This document shows positions 7,845-13,282 of a stretch of 13,282 bases of DNA, piece after piece. Position 1 is the first letter of the stretch; every line of letters begins with the position of its first letter. The stretch is from an uncultured bacterium. GTDB taxonomy: Bacteria; CAIJMQ01. The DNA lies in assembly GCA_903821905.1 (NCBI GenBank), contig CAIJMQ010000038.1:1-13282 (forward strand), written 5' to 3'. The translations under genes were made by a program, and so were the position numbers. Below the pieces are notes generated by a model. It had not been told where the DNA came from, made no database searches, and saw only the letters and a program-made list of their open reading frames with translations.

Positions 7845-8688
7845 ATTCTACTTCTGGATGAAGAAGTTGAAATATTCTTTCCAAGGTTTCAACAAAACTT
7901 AATGGTGTTGGACTACATACATCATAAGAATCAATGATATATATCCTTTTGTTTGCTACTGCATTTATGGTGTCGAATTTTGACCAGATTTCTTTTTCAT
8001 TATTTGCTAATATCCCCATTTCTATAATAATAATTACATCTGGATTTTCTTTAATAATATATTCCCTACTAACGAGTCCATTTTCTCCAGCAGGACCAAT
8101 ATTAATACCACCAGCCAATACAATAAAGTCATTTATTAGAGAACTTTTTGTTGCAACCCAAAGAGGGTCTGCACCTATTTGAACAATAGCTTTTTGTTTA
8201 GACAGCCCTGTAGCTTCTTCCTCAAGCTTTGTTAATTTCCTCTTAGCAGTTAAAATAATTTCCCTCCCAACTTGTTCCTTGTTAACAAGTTTAGCTAAAC
8301 TTAAGAATTGTTCACCGAGTTGGTTAAAATTTTTGGCATCTTCAAAAATTTCTACTCTTATATTAAAACTTTTCAATCTTATTATAGTTTTGGGATTGGT
8401 TAAAGCCGTAGCAATCACTAAATCCGGTTTAAGTGTCAAAACCTTTTCTAAATTGACCTCCGTGACCGTTCCTATTTTCTCTCTATTCTCAAGTTGAGGA
8501 ACATTACAATATGTTGTAATACCCACAATCCTATCCTCTACTCCCAGAATTGAGAGTTGTCTGGTAACGGTTGGACCTAAAGAAATTATACGTTTTGGGA
8601 AATCATTGTTCTGGCAGAAAAGTGTTTCGGAAAGTAAAATAAGAAATAGGAAAAGGATAAAAAATATAATTTTCTTTGGATATTTCAT
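7825..8688 (-). CDS. btuF: BtuF-like periplasmic corrinoid-binding protein of the ABC importer
   Basis: This is a cluster A-II substrate-binding protein (periplasmic binding protein type III fold) that should capture corrinoid outside the membrane and deliver it to BtuCD. The 287 residues begin with a clear export signal: KYPKK followed by a hydrophobic stretch (about 8-20). A Cys occurs at 25, but TLFC is a poor lipobox, so it may be soluble or anchored by its signal. Family blocks follow: PKRIISLGPTVTRQLSILG (31-49), the VGITTYC segment (54-60), KIGTVTEVNLEKVLTLKPDL (71-90), and a long linking helix around 120-160. The C-terminal lobe holds GADPLWV and later NPDVIIII. It lies 18 bp after the methyltransferase gene and overlaps the permease gene by 20 bp. 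Haem or siderophore binding cannot be ruled out from sequence. Confidence 0.85.
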   Translation of the reverse strand: MKYPKKIIFFILFLFLILLSETLFCQNNDFPKRIISLGPTVTRQLSILGVEDRIVGITTYCNVPQLENREKIGTVTEVNLEKVLTLKPDLVIATALTNPKTIIRLKSFNIRVEIFEDAKNFNQLGEQFLSLAKLVNKEQVGREIILTAKRKLTKLEEEATGLSKQKAIVQIGADPLWVATKSSLINDFIVLAGGINIGPAGENGLVSREYIIKENPDVIIIIEMGILANNEKEIWSKFDTINAVANKRIYIIDSYDVCSPTPLSFVETLERIFQLLHPEVEYEHIKN

Positions 8689-8706
8689 TATTGTTTACTA
8701 AGAGTG

Positions 8707-9507
8707 TTATTTTAACTTGCCTTCTCTATATGCAGATATATATTCAATACCATACTCGTCAAATCCCGCAATTGCTCTTGCTGAAAAAAGGGCGTTTATC
8801 ATCCCTGTTTCAGTTGGGTCAATAATAGCCGCATCACATCCGGCTTCAATCAGCATCGCAAGAAAAGCTTTATTCAGGTTATTTCTTCGAGGTAAACCGA
8901 ATGATATATTTGAAAGTCCTAAGCAAATATGCACGGCTGCAAATTCTTGCTTAATAGTCCTTATTGCTTGGAGAATAAACCGCACCTGATTAGGTTCCGT
9001 AGAGATTGGTCTAACCAAAGGATCAATATATATTTTATCCTGACGAATTTTTTCTGTCTCTAAAAATTCCACCATTCTCCTTGCAATTTCTATCCTCCCT
9101 TCATAATCAGAAGGCATTCCTTTATCATCCATTGTCAACATTACGACAGACGTTTTGTATTGTTTGACAAGAGGCAAAATTTCTTCAATCTTTTTTTCTT
9201 CAGCTGTAATTGAATTTATTATAGTCCCCTCTCGATTGCAAATTTTCAGCCCTTCTTCAATTGCTTTCTCATTCGTAGAATCAAAAACCAAAGGCAGTTT
9301 CGTAGTTTTAGATACGACCTTGGTAAGCCAACTCATATCTTCAACCTCTTTCTTGGGATCGCCTCCAGCATTTATATCTATATGTGTAGCTCCGATTTTC
9401 TCTTGTTTATTTACCTCGGCAACAATAAACTTTTCATTTCTCTTCCATACTTCTTCCCTTATCTTTTCCCTCGTCATATTGATTCTTTCGCCAATTATTC
9501 TGAACAT
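8707..9507 (-). CDS. Stand-alone methyltetrahydrofolate:corrinoid methyltransferase (MetH pterin module / AcsE-like)
   Basis: This soluble TIM-barrel protein should transfer the methyl group of 5-methyltetrahydrofolate to cob(I)alamin on a partner corrinoid protein. The 266 residues match the length of AcsE and of the pterin domain of MetH. Visible blocks are IIGERIN (4-10), HIDINAGGD (42-50), FDSTN (75-79), the conserved Asn98 region IINS, YIDPLV (160-165) and GLSNISFGLP (197-206), all typical of pterin-binding methyltransferases rather than of folate-making dihydropteroate synthases. An AGGAGG lies 7 bases before the ATG, and the gene follows the homocysteine methyltransferase gene with a 1-bp gap. 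The pairing favours methionine synthesis; a Wood-Ljungdahl role with a corrinoid iron-sulfur protein is the main alternative, but no acs genes are near. Confidence 0.88.
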   Translation of the reverse strand: MFRIIGERINMTREKIREEVWKRNEKFIVAEVNKQEKIGATHIDINAGGDPKKEVEDMSWLTKVVSKTTKLPLVFDSTNEKAIEEGLKICNREGTIINSITAEEKKIEEILPLVKQYKTSVVMLTMDDKGMPSDYEGRIEIARRMVEFLETEKIRQDKIYIDPLVRPISTEPNQVRFILQAIRTIKQEFAAVHICLGLSNISFGLPRRNNLNKAFLAMLIEAGCDAAIIDPTETGMINALFSARAIAGFDEYGIEYISAYREGKLK

Positions 9508-9508
9508 G

Positions 9509-10435
9509 CTATATCCTCCTGCTATTTGTAAGATATTCGTCTACTTTTTTTCTAATTTGTTTTATATGCTCTGGAGTAGTCCCACAACAACCCCCAATAA
9601 TTTTCACTCCTGCTTCTATCAACTGAGGTACAAAAGAAGCTGTATCTTCAGGAGTTTGGGGATATAATGTCTTCCCATTTCTAAATACAGGCAGCCCAGC
9701 ATTCGGTTTTATCCACAAAGGGATAGATGTATATTTTTTCATTATCTTTGCAATAGCAACCATATCCTCAACTGTAACCGAACCACAATTTGCGCCAATT
9801 ATGTCCGGTTTTTCTTTTGCAATAGCCAAAATCGCCTGCTCAGGAGTTACTCCCATAATTGTCGCAAAACCTTTTTGAACCTTATTGAAACTAAAAGTTA
9901 CACCTACAGGTAAAGATGAGTTTTTCCTCACTGCTTTTAAAGCACACAAAGCTTCTTTTATATCGCTCATTGTCTCAATGATTACTCCATCGGCACCACC
10001 ACAAGTAACTCCTTTTCCACCATCAATAATTCCTTTCACCTGTTCAGAGTAAGCCTCGATAAATTCTGCCTCTTCAAAATTTCCCACTGGTTTCAAAAAT
10101 TTACCTGTCGGCCCAATAGAAGCAAAAACTAAAGATTCTCTTGCTTCTTCTTTGGACAACTCAACACCTATCTTGTTTATATGATTTATGCTAAGGGGAG
10201 ATATTTTTAGTTTTAAACTATTGGCTCCAAAGGTATTTGTAAGAATAATATCAGCGCCAGCTTCTATGTAACTTTTAGCAATCCATTTCACAAGAGATTG
10301 ATTCTGACGATTCCACTCTTCAGGAATCTCTCCTGTTTTAAGGCCTTTTTTTATCAATTCAGTTCCCCAGCCACCGTCAGCAACGAGGACTTTTTTCTCT
10401 TCCAGAAGTTTTTGTAATTTGTTCATGGGATTCAT
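9509..10435 (-). CDS. Homocysteine S-methyltransferase domain protein (MetH N-terminal module)
   Basis: This is a zinc-dependent enzyme of the family covering the MetH N-terminal domain, MmuM and betaine-homocysteine methyltransferase. It should pass a methyl group to homocysteine to make methionine. The 308 residues include ADGGWGTEL (19-27), ILTNTFGAN (64-72), ASIGPTG (105-111), the first zinc ligand Cys217 in GANCGS, and the paired ligands Cys283-Cys284 in GGCCGTTPEH (281-290), so the metal site is complete. Between helix and strand at 139-146 there is an unusual short stretch, GGKGVTCG, that I do not expect at this point in relatives. The neighbour one base downstream encodes the MetH pterin module, so the natural methyl donor is probably methyl-corrinoid. 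A corrinoid-binding domain is not fused to either protein. There is no clear Shine-Dalgarno; a second Met at residue 4 is an alternative start. Confidence 0.88.
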   Translation of the reverse strand: MNPMNKLQKLLEEKKVLVADGGWGTELIKKGLKTGEIPEEWNRQNQSLVKWIAKSYIEAGADIILTNTFGANSLKLKISPLSINHINKIGVELSKEEARESLVFASIGPTGKFLKPVGNFEEAEFIEAYSEQVKGIIDGGKGVTCGGADGVIIETMSDIKEALCALKAVRKNSSLPVGVTFSFNKVQKGFATIMGVTPEQAILAIAKEKPDIIGANCGSVTVEDMVAIAKIMKKYTSIPLWIKPNAGLPVFRNGKTLYPQTPEDTASFVPQLIEAGVKIIGGCCGTTPEHIKQIRKKVDEYLTNSRRI

Positions 10436-10478
10436 TTTACAATCTTAAGTAATTTTTAACAACAATTAACCCGAGTTA

Positions 10479-11195
10479 TTATTCTAAATCGTATAAATTG
10501 TCGTCTACAGATAAGTCTCCTAAAGAAGAATCATTAACACTTATATTATATTTTTTCTCTGTTGATTCTACGTGGCCATCACAAAAATCAGCATTTGCAA
10601 ATCCGCTATGCCTAAAATGAACATTGGGCCCATAGTAATAGCTAATATCTCCAGGAGCACGTAGATAACTATTGGCAATAATTTCACTTGAAAAAGAGGA
10701 CCATATAGCACTGTCAGCTAAAAGAATCGTTCCGGTAGGATTTATGATTTGGTTTGGTTTTATCGGAGGGACTGCTTGTCCATCCCACACCGAGTATCCA
10801 CCACCAATATATGTGGCATTGTATGCATAGCCTGTAAAAGGTCTGTCATATGATTTTACGGATTTTCTCGTGGGGCACTCAAAGATTTTGTTCTCCGATA
10901 AATAATCTCCAAGAATGCCCAATCGATAGTTTGCCCACCAATCATCGGTAGAGAAATCCCATGCAATTTCAGAGGTAGAAGTAAAATAGTATGCAGTCGG
11001 GAAATAGTCATTGTCATCCTGAAGATATTCTAAGAAAGATAGAGATAGCTGTCTTAAATTATTCTTGCATACTACTCCTCTCGCTTTTTCTCTTGCCTGA
11101 TTTAAAGCGGGAAAAAGTACTGCAGCGAGAATACCGATGATAGCAACAACAACTAGCAGTTCAATTAATGTAAAACCTACTCTATTCTTACCCAA
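10479..11195 (-). CDS. H-X9-DG (DUF1559-type) prepilin-like protein
   Basis: This is a type IV pilin/type II secretion pseudopilin-like protein of unknown specific role. The N-terminus is a class III signal: NRVG|FTLIE, with cleavage expected after Gly7 and the conserved Glu12 at mature position 5, followed by a hydrophobic helix to about residue 30. Then come [20 protein letters not shown] (31-50), a form typical of this family, and a large exported domain with Cys43 and Cys107. The H-X9-DG motif near the C-terminus is His196 to Asp206-Gly207. The family is expanded in Planctomycetes, Lentisphaerae and related uncultured groups. The TTG start at 11195 has AGGAGGTG (11213-11206) 10 bases upstream and places the prepilin signal correctly. 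It is the first gene behind the cobalamin riboswitch, 43 bp before the homocysteine methyltransferase gene, with no terminator between them. Confidence 0.9.
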   Translation of the reverse strand: MGKNRVGFTLIELLVVVAIIGILAAVLFPALNQAREKARGVVCKNNLRQLSLSFLEYLQDDNDYFPTAYYFTSTSEIAWDFSTDDWWANYRLGILGDYLSENKIFECPTRKSVKSYDRPFTGYAYNATYIGGGYSVWDGQAVPPIKPNQIINPTGTILLADSAIWSSFSSEIIANSYLRAPGDISYYYGPNVHFRHSGFANADFCDGHVESTEKKYNISVNDSSLGDLSVDDNLYDLE

Positions 11196-11205
11196 ATAAA
11201 AATCA

Positions 11206-11213
11206 CACCTCCT
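11206..11213 (-). promoter_or_regulatory. Strong Shine-Dalgarno (AGGAGGTG) of the prepilin gene
   Basis: AGGAGGTG on the minus strand is a near-perfect complement to the 16S rRNA 3' end and decides the TTG start at 11195, although the spacing of 10-12 bases is on the long side. It follows the riboswitch and its downstream hairpin closely, so access to it could be what the riboswitch controls. Confidence 0.7.
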
Positions 11214-11220
11214 TTTCCAC

Positions 11221-11241
11221 GAAGAAAGCTATGATTTCTTC
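11221..11241 (-). other. Hairpin between riboswitch aptamer and Shine-Dalgarno (possible expression platform)
   Basis: The minus strand can form a 7-bp stem, GAAGAAA (11241-11235) with TTTCTTC (11227-11221), around a 7-base loop. Its 5' edge overlaps the last bases of the aptamer's closing P1 stem, so the two folds could compete. No U-tract follows, which argues against an intrinsic terminator and leaves translational control as the more likely mode. The stem is AU-rich and weak, so this is tentative. Confidence 0.35.
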
Positions 11242-11393
11242 TTCTGGGGAATATCCTGACTTAAGGAATCTTTCTACTCACCCTCGCCTTCTTCCGACTG
11301 TAACGCCGGGATGGCTTATCTTGAGGGCTTTCGTCCTCCTCTTACAGTAGCGGGACTGTCACCGATTCTCACGGTGTTCCTCACTCCAGAAAA
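11240..11393 (-). ncRNA. Cobalamin riboswitch (B12 element)
   Basis: This RNA leader binds a cobalamin and, when bound, usually lowers expression of downstream genes. On the minus strand the hallmark core appears in order: ACCGTGAGAATCGGTGACAG (11375-11356 region), then GTCCCGCTACTGTAA (11356-11342), a GCC-containing arm near 11315, and the 3' B12-box variant AAGTCAGGA (11262-11254). The ends pair as a P1 stem: TTCTGG (11391-11386) with CCAGAA (11247-11242). The element lies between an extended -10 promoter and a prepilin gene; the homocysteine and corrinoid methyltransferase genes and a BtuFCD-type importer follow in the same direction, an expected regulon. Exact ends and ligand preference (adenosyl- or methyl/hydroxocobalamin) cannot be set by eye. 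Confidence 0.9.
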
Positions 11394-11418
11394 GAATACT
11401 ATATTTAATTGTGATGCA

Positions 11419-11446
11419 ATTATAACAGGAAAATTTTAATTATCAA
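11419..11446 (-). promoter_or_regulatory. Extended -10 promoter of the cobalamin-riboswitch operon
   Basis: On the minus strand TTGATA (11446-11441), a 16-bp spacer and TATAAT (11424-11419), with TG one base upstream of the -10 (11427-11426), make a good sigma-70-type promoter. The predicted start near 11412 lies about 20 bases before the riboswitch P1 stem. The intergenic stretch 11196-11539 thus holds a Shine-Dalgarno, a riboswitch, this promoter and a hairpin; I see no further gene in it. Confidence 0.75.
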
Positions 11447-11456
11447 ATCAACATAA

Positions 11457-11520
11457 ACCCCGCAACGTAAGGCATCGGAAAAATTTCCCGAAGGGATATT
11501 TTTCCGATACTCTGCGGGGT
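11457..11520 (-). terminator. Nested hairpin downstream of pheS (terminator or palindromic repeat)
   Basis: An outer 8-bp repeat ACCCCGCA (11457-11464) pairs with TGCGGGGT (11513-11520). Inside it an 11-bp stem ATCGGAAAAAT (11474-11484) pairs with its exact complement (11498-11508), and inside that TCCC/GGGA closes a 3-base loop, with one mismatch between. It begins 20 bp after the pheS stop codon. The U-tract expected after an intrinsic terminator is poor on either strand (GGGGTTTATGTT on the minus strand), so it may instead be a REP-like palindrome or a 3'-end stabiliser. Confidence 0.5.
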
Positions 11521-11539
11521 AATCGTCACTACGTTCCGA

Positions 11540-12550
11540 TTAAAATTGATTTAGAAATTGCAGATGATTTTGATAGAAAAGACGGATATCACTGATACCA
11601 TATTTCAGCATCGCTATTCTTTCTACTCCCATACCAAAGGCAAATCCCGTATATTTTTTAGGGTCATAATTTACTTTCTTGAAAACATTAGGATGAACCA
11701 TGCCTGCACCAAGCACTTCAAGCCATCCGCTCCTGCCGCAAGTTGGACATCCTTTGCCGCCACATATAATACATGAAATAGCAACTTCTGCTGATGGCTC
11801 TGTGAATGGGAAGAATGAGGGAACAAAACGCATCTTTATTTCTTTCCCGAACATTTGATGTATAAACTCTCCCAAAATACCCTTTAAATCGGTGAAATGT
11901 ATATCGGTATCAACAGCTAACCCTTCCATCTGATGAAACATCGGTGAGTGCGAAGCATCAGGATTATCTCTCCTATAACATGCACCGGGAGATATTATTC
12001 GAACCGGAGGTTTCGTCTTCTCCATAACTCTTATCTGCACCGGTGAGGTCTGAGTGCGAAGCAAATATTTTCCATTATCAATCTGGAAAGAATCCTGCTC
12101 GTCTCTTGCGGGATGGTCTGGAGGAAAATTTAAAGCTTCAAAATTATAGTAATCTGTTTCTATTTCAGGCCCTGTAGCCACTTGAAAACCCAAAAGTGAA
12201 AAAATACCCACTATCTCTTGGATCGTTTTAGTTATAGGGTGTTTTTTACCAAGTGATAGAGGAAGACCCGGAAGAGTATGGTCAATAGAAACTTCCCCAC
12301 CTGTTTTTTGATTAAGATTATGTTTTATTTCCTCTAACCGAGCTTCAATCTCCTTGCGTAAAGTGTTTGCTTTTTGACCTACCAAAGCACGTTCTTCTTG
12401 GGAAATTGTTCCTAACGAACGCAGAACAGAAGTTAGCTCACTCTTACGTCCTAAAAACTTAACTCTTAAATCTTCTAAAGATTGGCTATCCTTTGCAGTT
12501 TTAATAGAATCTGAAAATTCTTTCTTGATTTTTTCAAGTTCGTTGAGCAT
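11540..12550 (-). CDS. pheS: PheS, phenylalanyl-tRNA synthetase alpha subunit
   Basis: PheS is the catalytic subunit of the alpha2beta2 class II synthetase that charges tRNA-Phe. The 336 residues are normal for the bacterial alpha chain. The N-terminal coiled coil that binds tRNA spans about 1-80. Catalytic blocks are RTQTSPVQ (165-172), motif 2 around [18 protein letters not shown] (193-210) and motif 3 [14 protein letters not shown] (302-315). A Cys-x2-Cys-x4-Cys-x2-Cys knuckle (260, 263, 268, 271) lies between motifs 2 and 3, as in many bacterial PheS proteins, and may bind zinc. pheT, commonly the next gene, is not downstream here: a hairpin and the cobalamin operon follow. No Shine-Dalgarno precedes the ATG, and the promoter predicted at 12561-12590 would give only about 4 bases of leader. 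Confidence 0.97.
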   Translation of the reverse strand: MLNELEKIKKEFSDSIKTAKDSQSLEDLRVKFLGRKSELTSVLRSLGTISQEERALVGQKANTLRKEIEARLEEIKHNLNQKTGGEVSIDHTLPGLPLSLGKKHPITKTIQEIVGIFSLLGFQVATGPEIETDYYNFEALNFPPDHPARDEQDSFQIDNGKYLLRTQTSPVQIRVMEKTKPPVRIISPGACYRRDNPDASHSPMFHQMEGLAVDTDIHFTDLKGILGEFIHQMFGKEIKMRFVPSFFPFTEPSAEVAISCIICGGKGCPTCGRSGWLEVLGAGMVHPNVFKKVNYDPKKYTGFAFGMGVERIAMLKYGISDIRLFYQNHLQFLNQF

Positions 12551-12560
12551 ATTTTTGTGA

Positions 12561-12590
12561 AGTATAACATTCTCGATATCGGGGAAGCAA
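12561..12590 (-). promoter_or_regulatory. Putative pheS promoter with extended -10
   Basis: On the minus strand TTGCTT (12590-12585), an 18-bp spacer and TATACT (12566-12561), with TG one base upstream (12569-12568), form a plausible extended -10 promoter. The predicted start, near 12554, would leave a leader of about 4 bases before the pheS ATG at 12550. This agrees with the lack of a Shine-Dalgarno. Confidence 0.55.
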
Positions 12591-12651
12591 GAAAGGAAGA
12601 GATAGAAACTATAAGTAATAACTTAAATTCTCAGCCCTAACTCGCAATTGA

Positions 12652-12680
12652 TTGCCAATTTTCTGGTTGGGGAATATAAT
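12652..12680 (+). promoter_or_regulatory. Putative plus-strand promoter of the receiver-PAS gene
   Basis: TTGCCA (12652-12657), 17 bp and a perfect TATAAT (12675-12680) form a good sigma-70-type promoter that diverges from the pheS promoter. The predicted start near 12687 gives a leader of about 60 bases to the ATG at 12747. I see no convincing Shine-Dalgarno in that leader. Confidence 0.6.
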
Positions 12681-12746
12681 AGTTTTGGATAGTATGTTTT
12701 AATATTAATCTCGTTTTTATATATGTGAAAGTTAATTTTAGAACCT

Positions 12747-13282
12747 ATGCGTATACTTATTGTGGAAGATGAGAAAAAAATCGCTAATTTTATTAAGCGT
12801 GGGTTGAGAGAAGAAAATTACTCTGCAGATATTACTTACGACGGAGAGATGTTACGGAAAAGCGAACAAATGCTTCAAATGGTCCTGGATAATTTTCCTG
12901 GAGTGGTATTTTGGAAAGACAGACATTCGAATTATTTGGGATGTAATCAGTCTTTTGCAACCGGAGCAGGATTAAATAGTCCGGCTGAGATTGTTGGAAA
13001 AACTGACTTTGAATTACCATGGGCATCAACAGAAGCCATTAATTACCGTAAAGACGATTTTGACGTCATGGAACATGGTAAAGGAAGATTGCACATTATT
13101 GAAATGCAGCATCAATCCGATGGTAAGGTAATATGGTTGGACACAAGCAAATTTCCTTTGCGAAATTCACTTGGTCAAGTCGTTGGTGTGATTGGTGTAT
13201 CCAATGACATTTCCATGCTCAAGATGGCAGAACAAGAATTAATTAATACGAACAAGGAACTTGCCTATCAAAATAGGGAGAA
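12747..13282 (+). CDS. Chimeric receiver/PAS protein, partial (runs off the right edge)
   Basis: The frame opens at ATG 12747 and stays open for 178 codons to the window end. Residues 1-34 read as the start of an OmpR-type response-regulator receiver (MRILIVEDEKKIANFIKRGL, then YSADITYDGE), with acidic residues Glu7 and Asp8. The receiver then stops: the phospho-accepting Asp expected near 50 and the remaining strands are missing. From about residue 37 the protein is a PAS sensor domain: LRKSEQMLQMVLDNFPG, VFWKD (54-58), a Trp-rich middle and GVIGVSNDIS before a coiled coil (about 155 onward). Such a PAS-coiled-coil usually leads into a histidine kinase, here off the edge. The joint lies near 12845-12855. 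A receiver of about 120 residues would be expected, so this is a deletion fusion, a pseudogene start or an assembly misjoin. Confidence 0.7.
   Translation, partial: MRILIVEDEKKIANFIKRGLREENYSADITYDGEMLRKSEQMLQMVLDNFPGVVFWKDRHSNYLGCNQSFATGAGLNSPAEIVGKTDFELPWASTEAINYRKDDFDVMEHGKGRLHIIEMQHQSDGKVIWLDTSKFPLRNSLGQVVGVIGVSNDISMLKMAEQELINTNKELAYQNRE

Noticed and set aside
7234-7902. A 222-residue plus-strand open frame opposite the permease and binding-protein genes
   Set aside because: It is antisense to well-recognised btuC and btuF coding sequence, has no recognisable domain, no ribosome site, and a composition expected from a complement of membrane-protein codons.
9155-9667. A 170-residue plus-strand open frame opposite the two methyltransferase genes
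   Set aside because: It spans the junction of two strongly supported minus-strand genes and resembles no protein family; it is a shadow.
10462-10478. A short imperfect palindrome (TAACTCGGGTTA on the minus strand) between the prepilin and methyltransferase genes
   Set aside because: It is only 12 bp, has central mismatches and no U-tract; too weak to call an operator or terminator.
12832-13029. A 65-residue minus-strand frame opposite the PAS region
   Set aside because: The plus strand encodes a clear PAS domain here, and the antisense frame has no features of a real gene.
1-13282. CRISPR arrays, tRNA or rRNA genes, transposases, phage or defence genes
   Set aside because: I saw no regularly spaced repeats, cloverleaf sequences, or recognisable mobile-element, phage or defence proteins in any translated frame.

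Overview
The window is AT-rich bacterial chromosomal DNA. It is tightly packed, and all but one gene lie on the minus strand. MurE carries a DNPR motif, which points to meso-diaminopimelate in the peptidoglycan. The gene order mraZ-rsmH-ftsL-ftsI-murE-murF is the standard division and cell wall (dcw) cluster. A prepilin-like protein with an H-X9-DG motif belongs to a family that is expanded in Planctomycetes, Lentisphaerae, Omnitrophota-like lineages and relatives. An uncultured anaerobic bacterium near the PVC/Omnitrophota group is a reasonable but weak guess; no rRNA or other phylogenetic marker apart from PheS is present to settle it.

Region 1 (1-5873, minus strand) is the start of the dcw operon. 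A consensus-like promoter (TTGACA, 16 bp, TATAAT) is followed at once by three 10-bp-spaced TGGSG repeats that look like MraZ operator boxes. The genes mraZ, rsmH, an ftsL-like gene, a class B penicillin-binding protein gene (ftsI), murE and murF follow, with short gaps or overlaps that suggest translational coupling. murF runs off the left edge.

Region 2 (5997-11450, minus strand) is a cobalamin-responsive operon. It has an extended -10 promoter, a cobalamin riboswitch and a strong Shine-Dalgarno. Its genes are an H-X9-DG pseudopilin, a homocysteine methyltransferase domain protein, a stand-alone methyltetrahydrofolate:corrinoid methyltransferase, and a BtuF/BtuC/BtuD-type ABC importer. The two methyltransferases correspond to the first two modules of MetH. 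The corrinoid-binding and reactivation modules are absent here. The operon thus appears to pair corrinoid import with a split, B12-dependent methionine synthase, and a pilin-like protein comes first under the same switch.

Region 3 (11457-12570) holds pheS, apparently without pheT beside it, with a probably very short leader and a nested hairpin downstream. Region 4 (12571-13282) has a plus-strand promoter and the start of an open frame. That frame joins the first ~34 residues of a response-regulator receiver directly to a PAS sensor domain and runs off the right edge. This is either an odd fusion or an assembly junction.

Most of the window is ordinary housekeeping. The parts most worth a second look are the pseudopilin under the cobalamin riboswitch, the incomplete split methionine synthase, the MraZ box layout and the receiver-PAS chimera.
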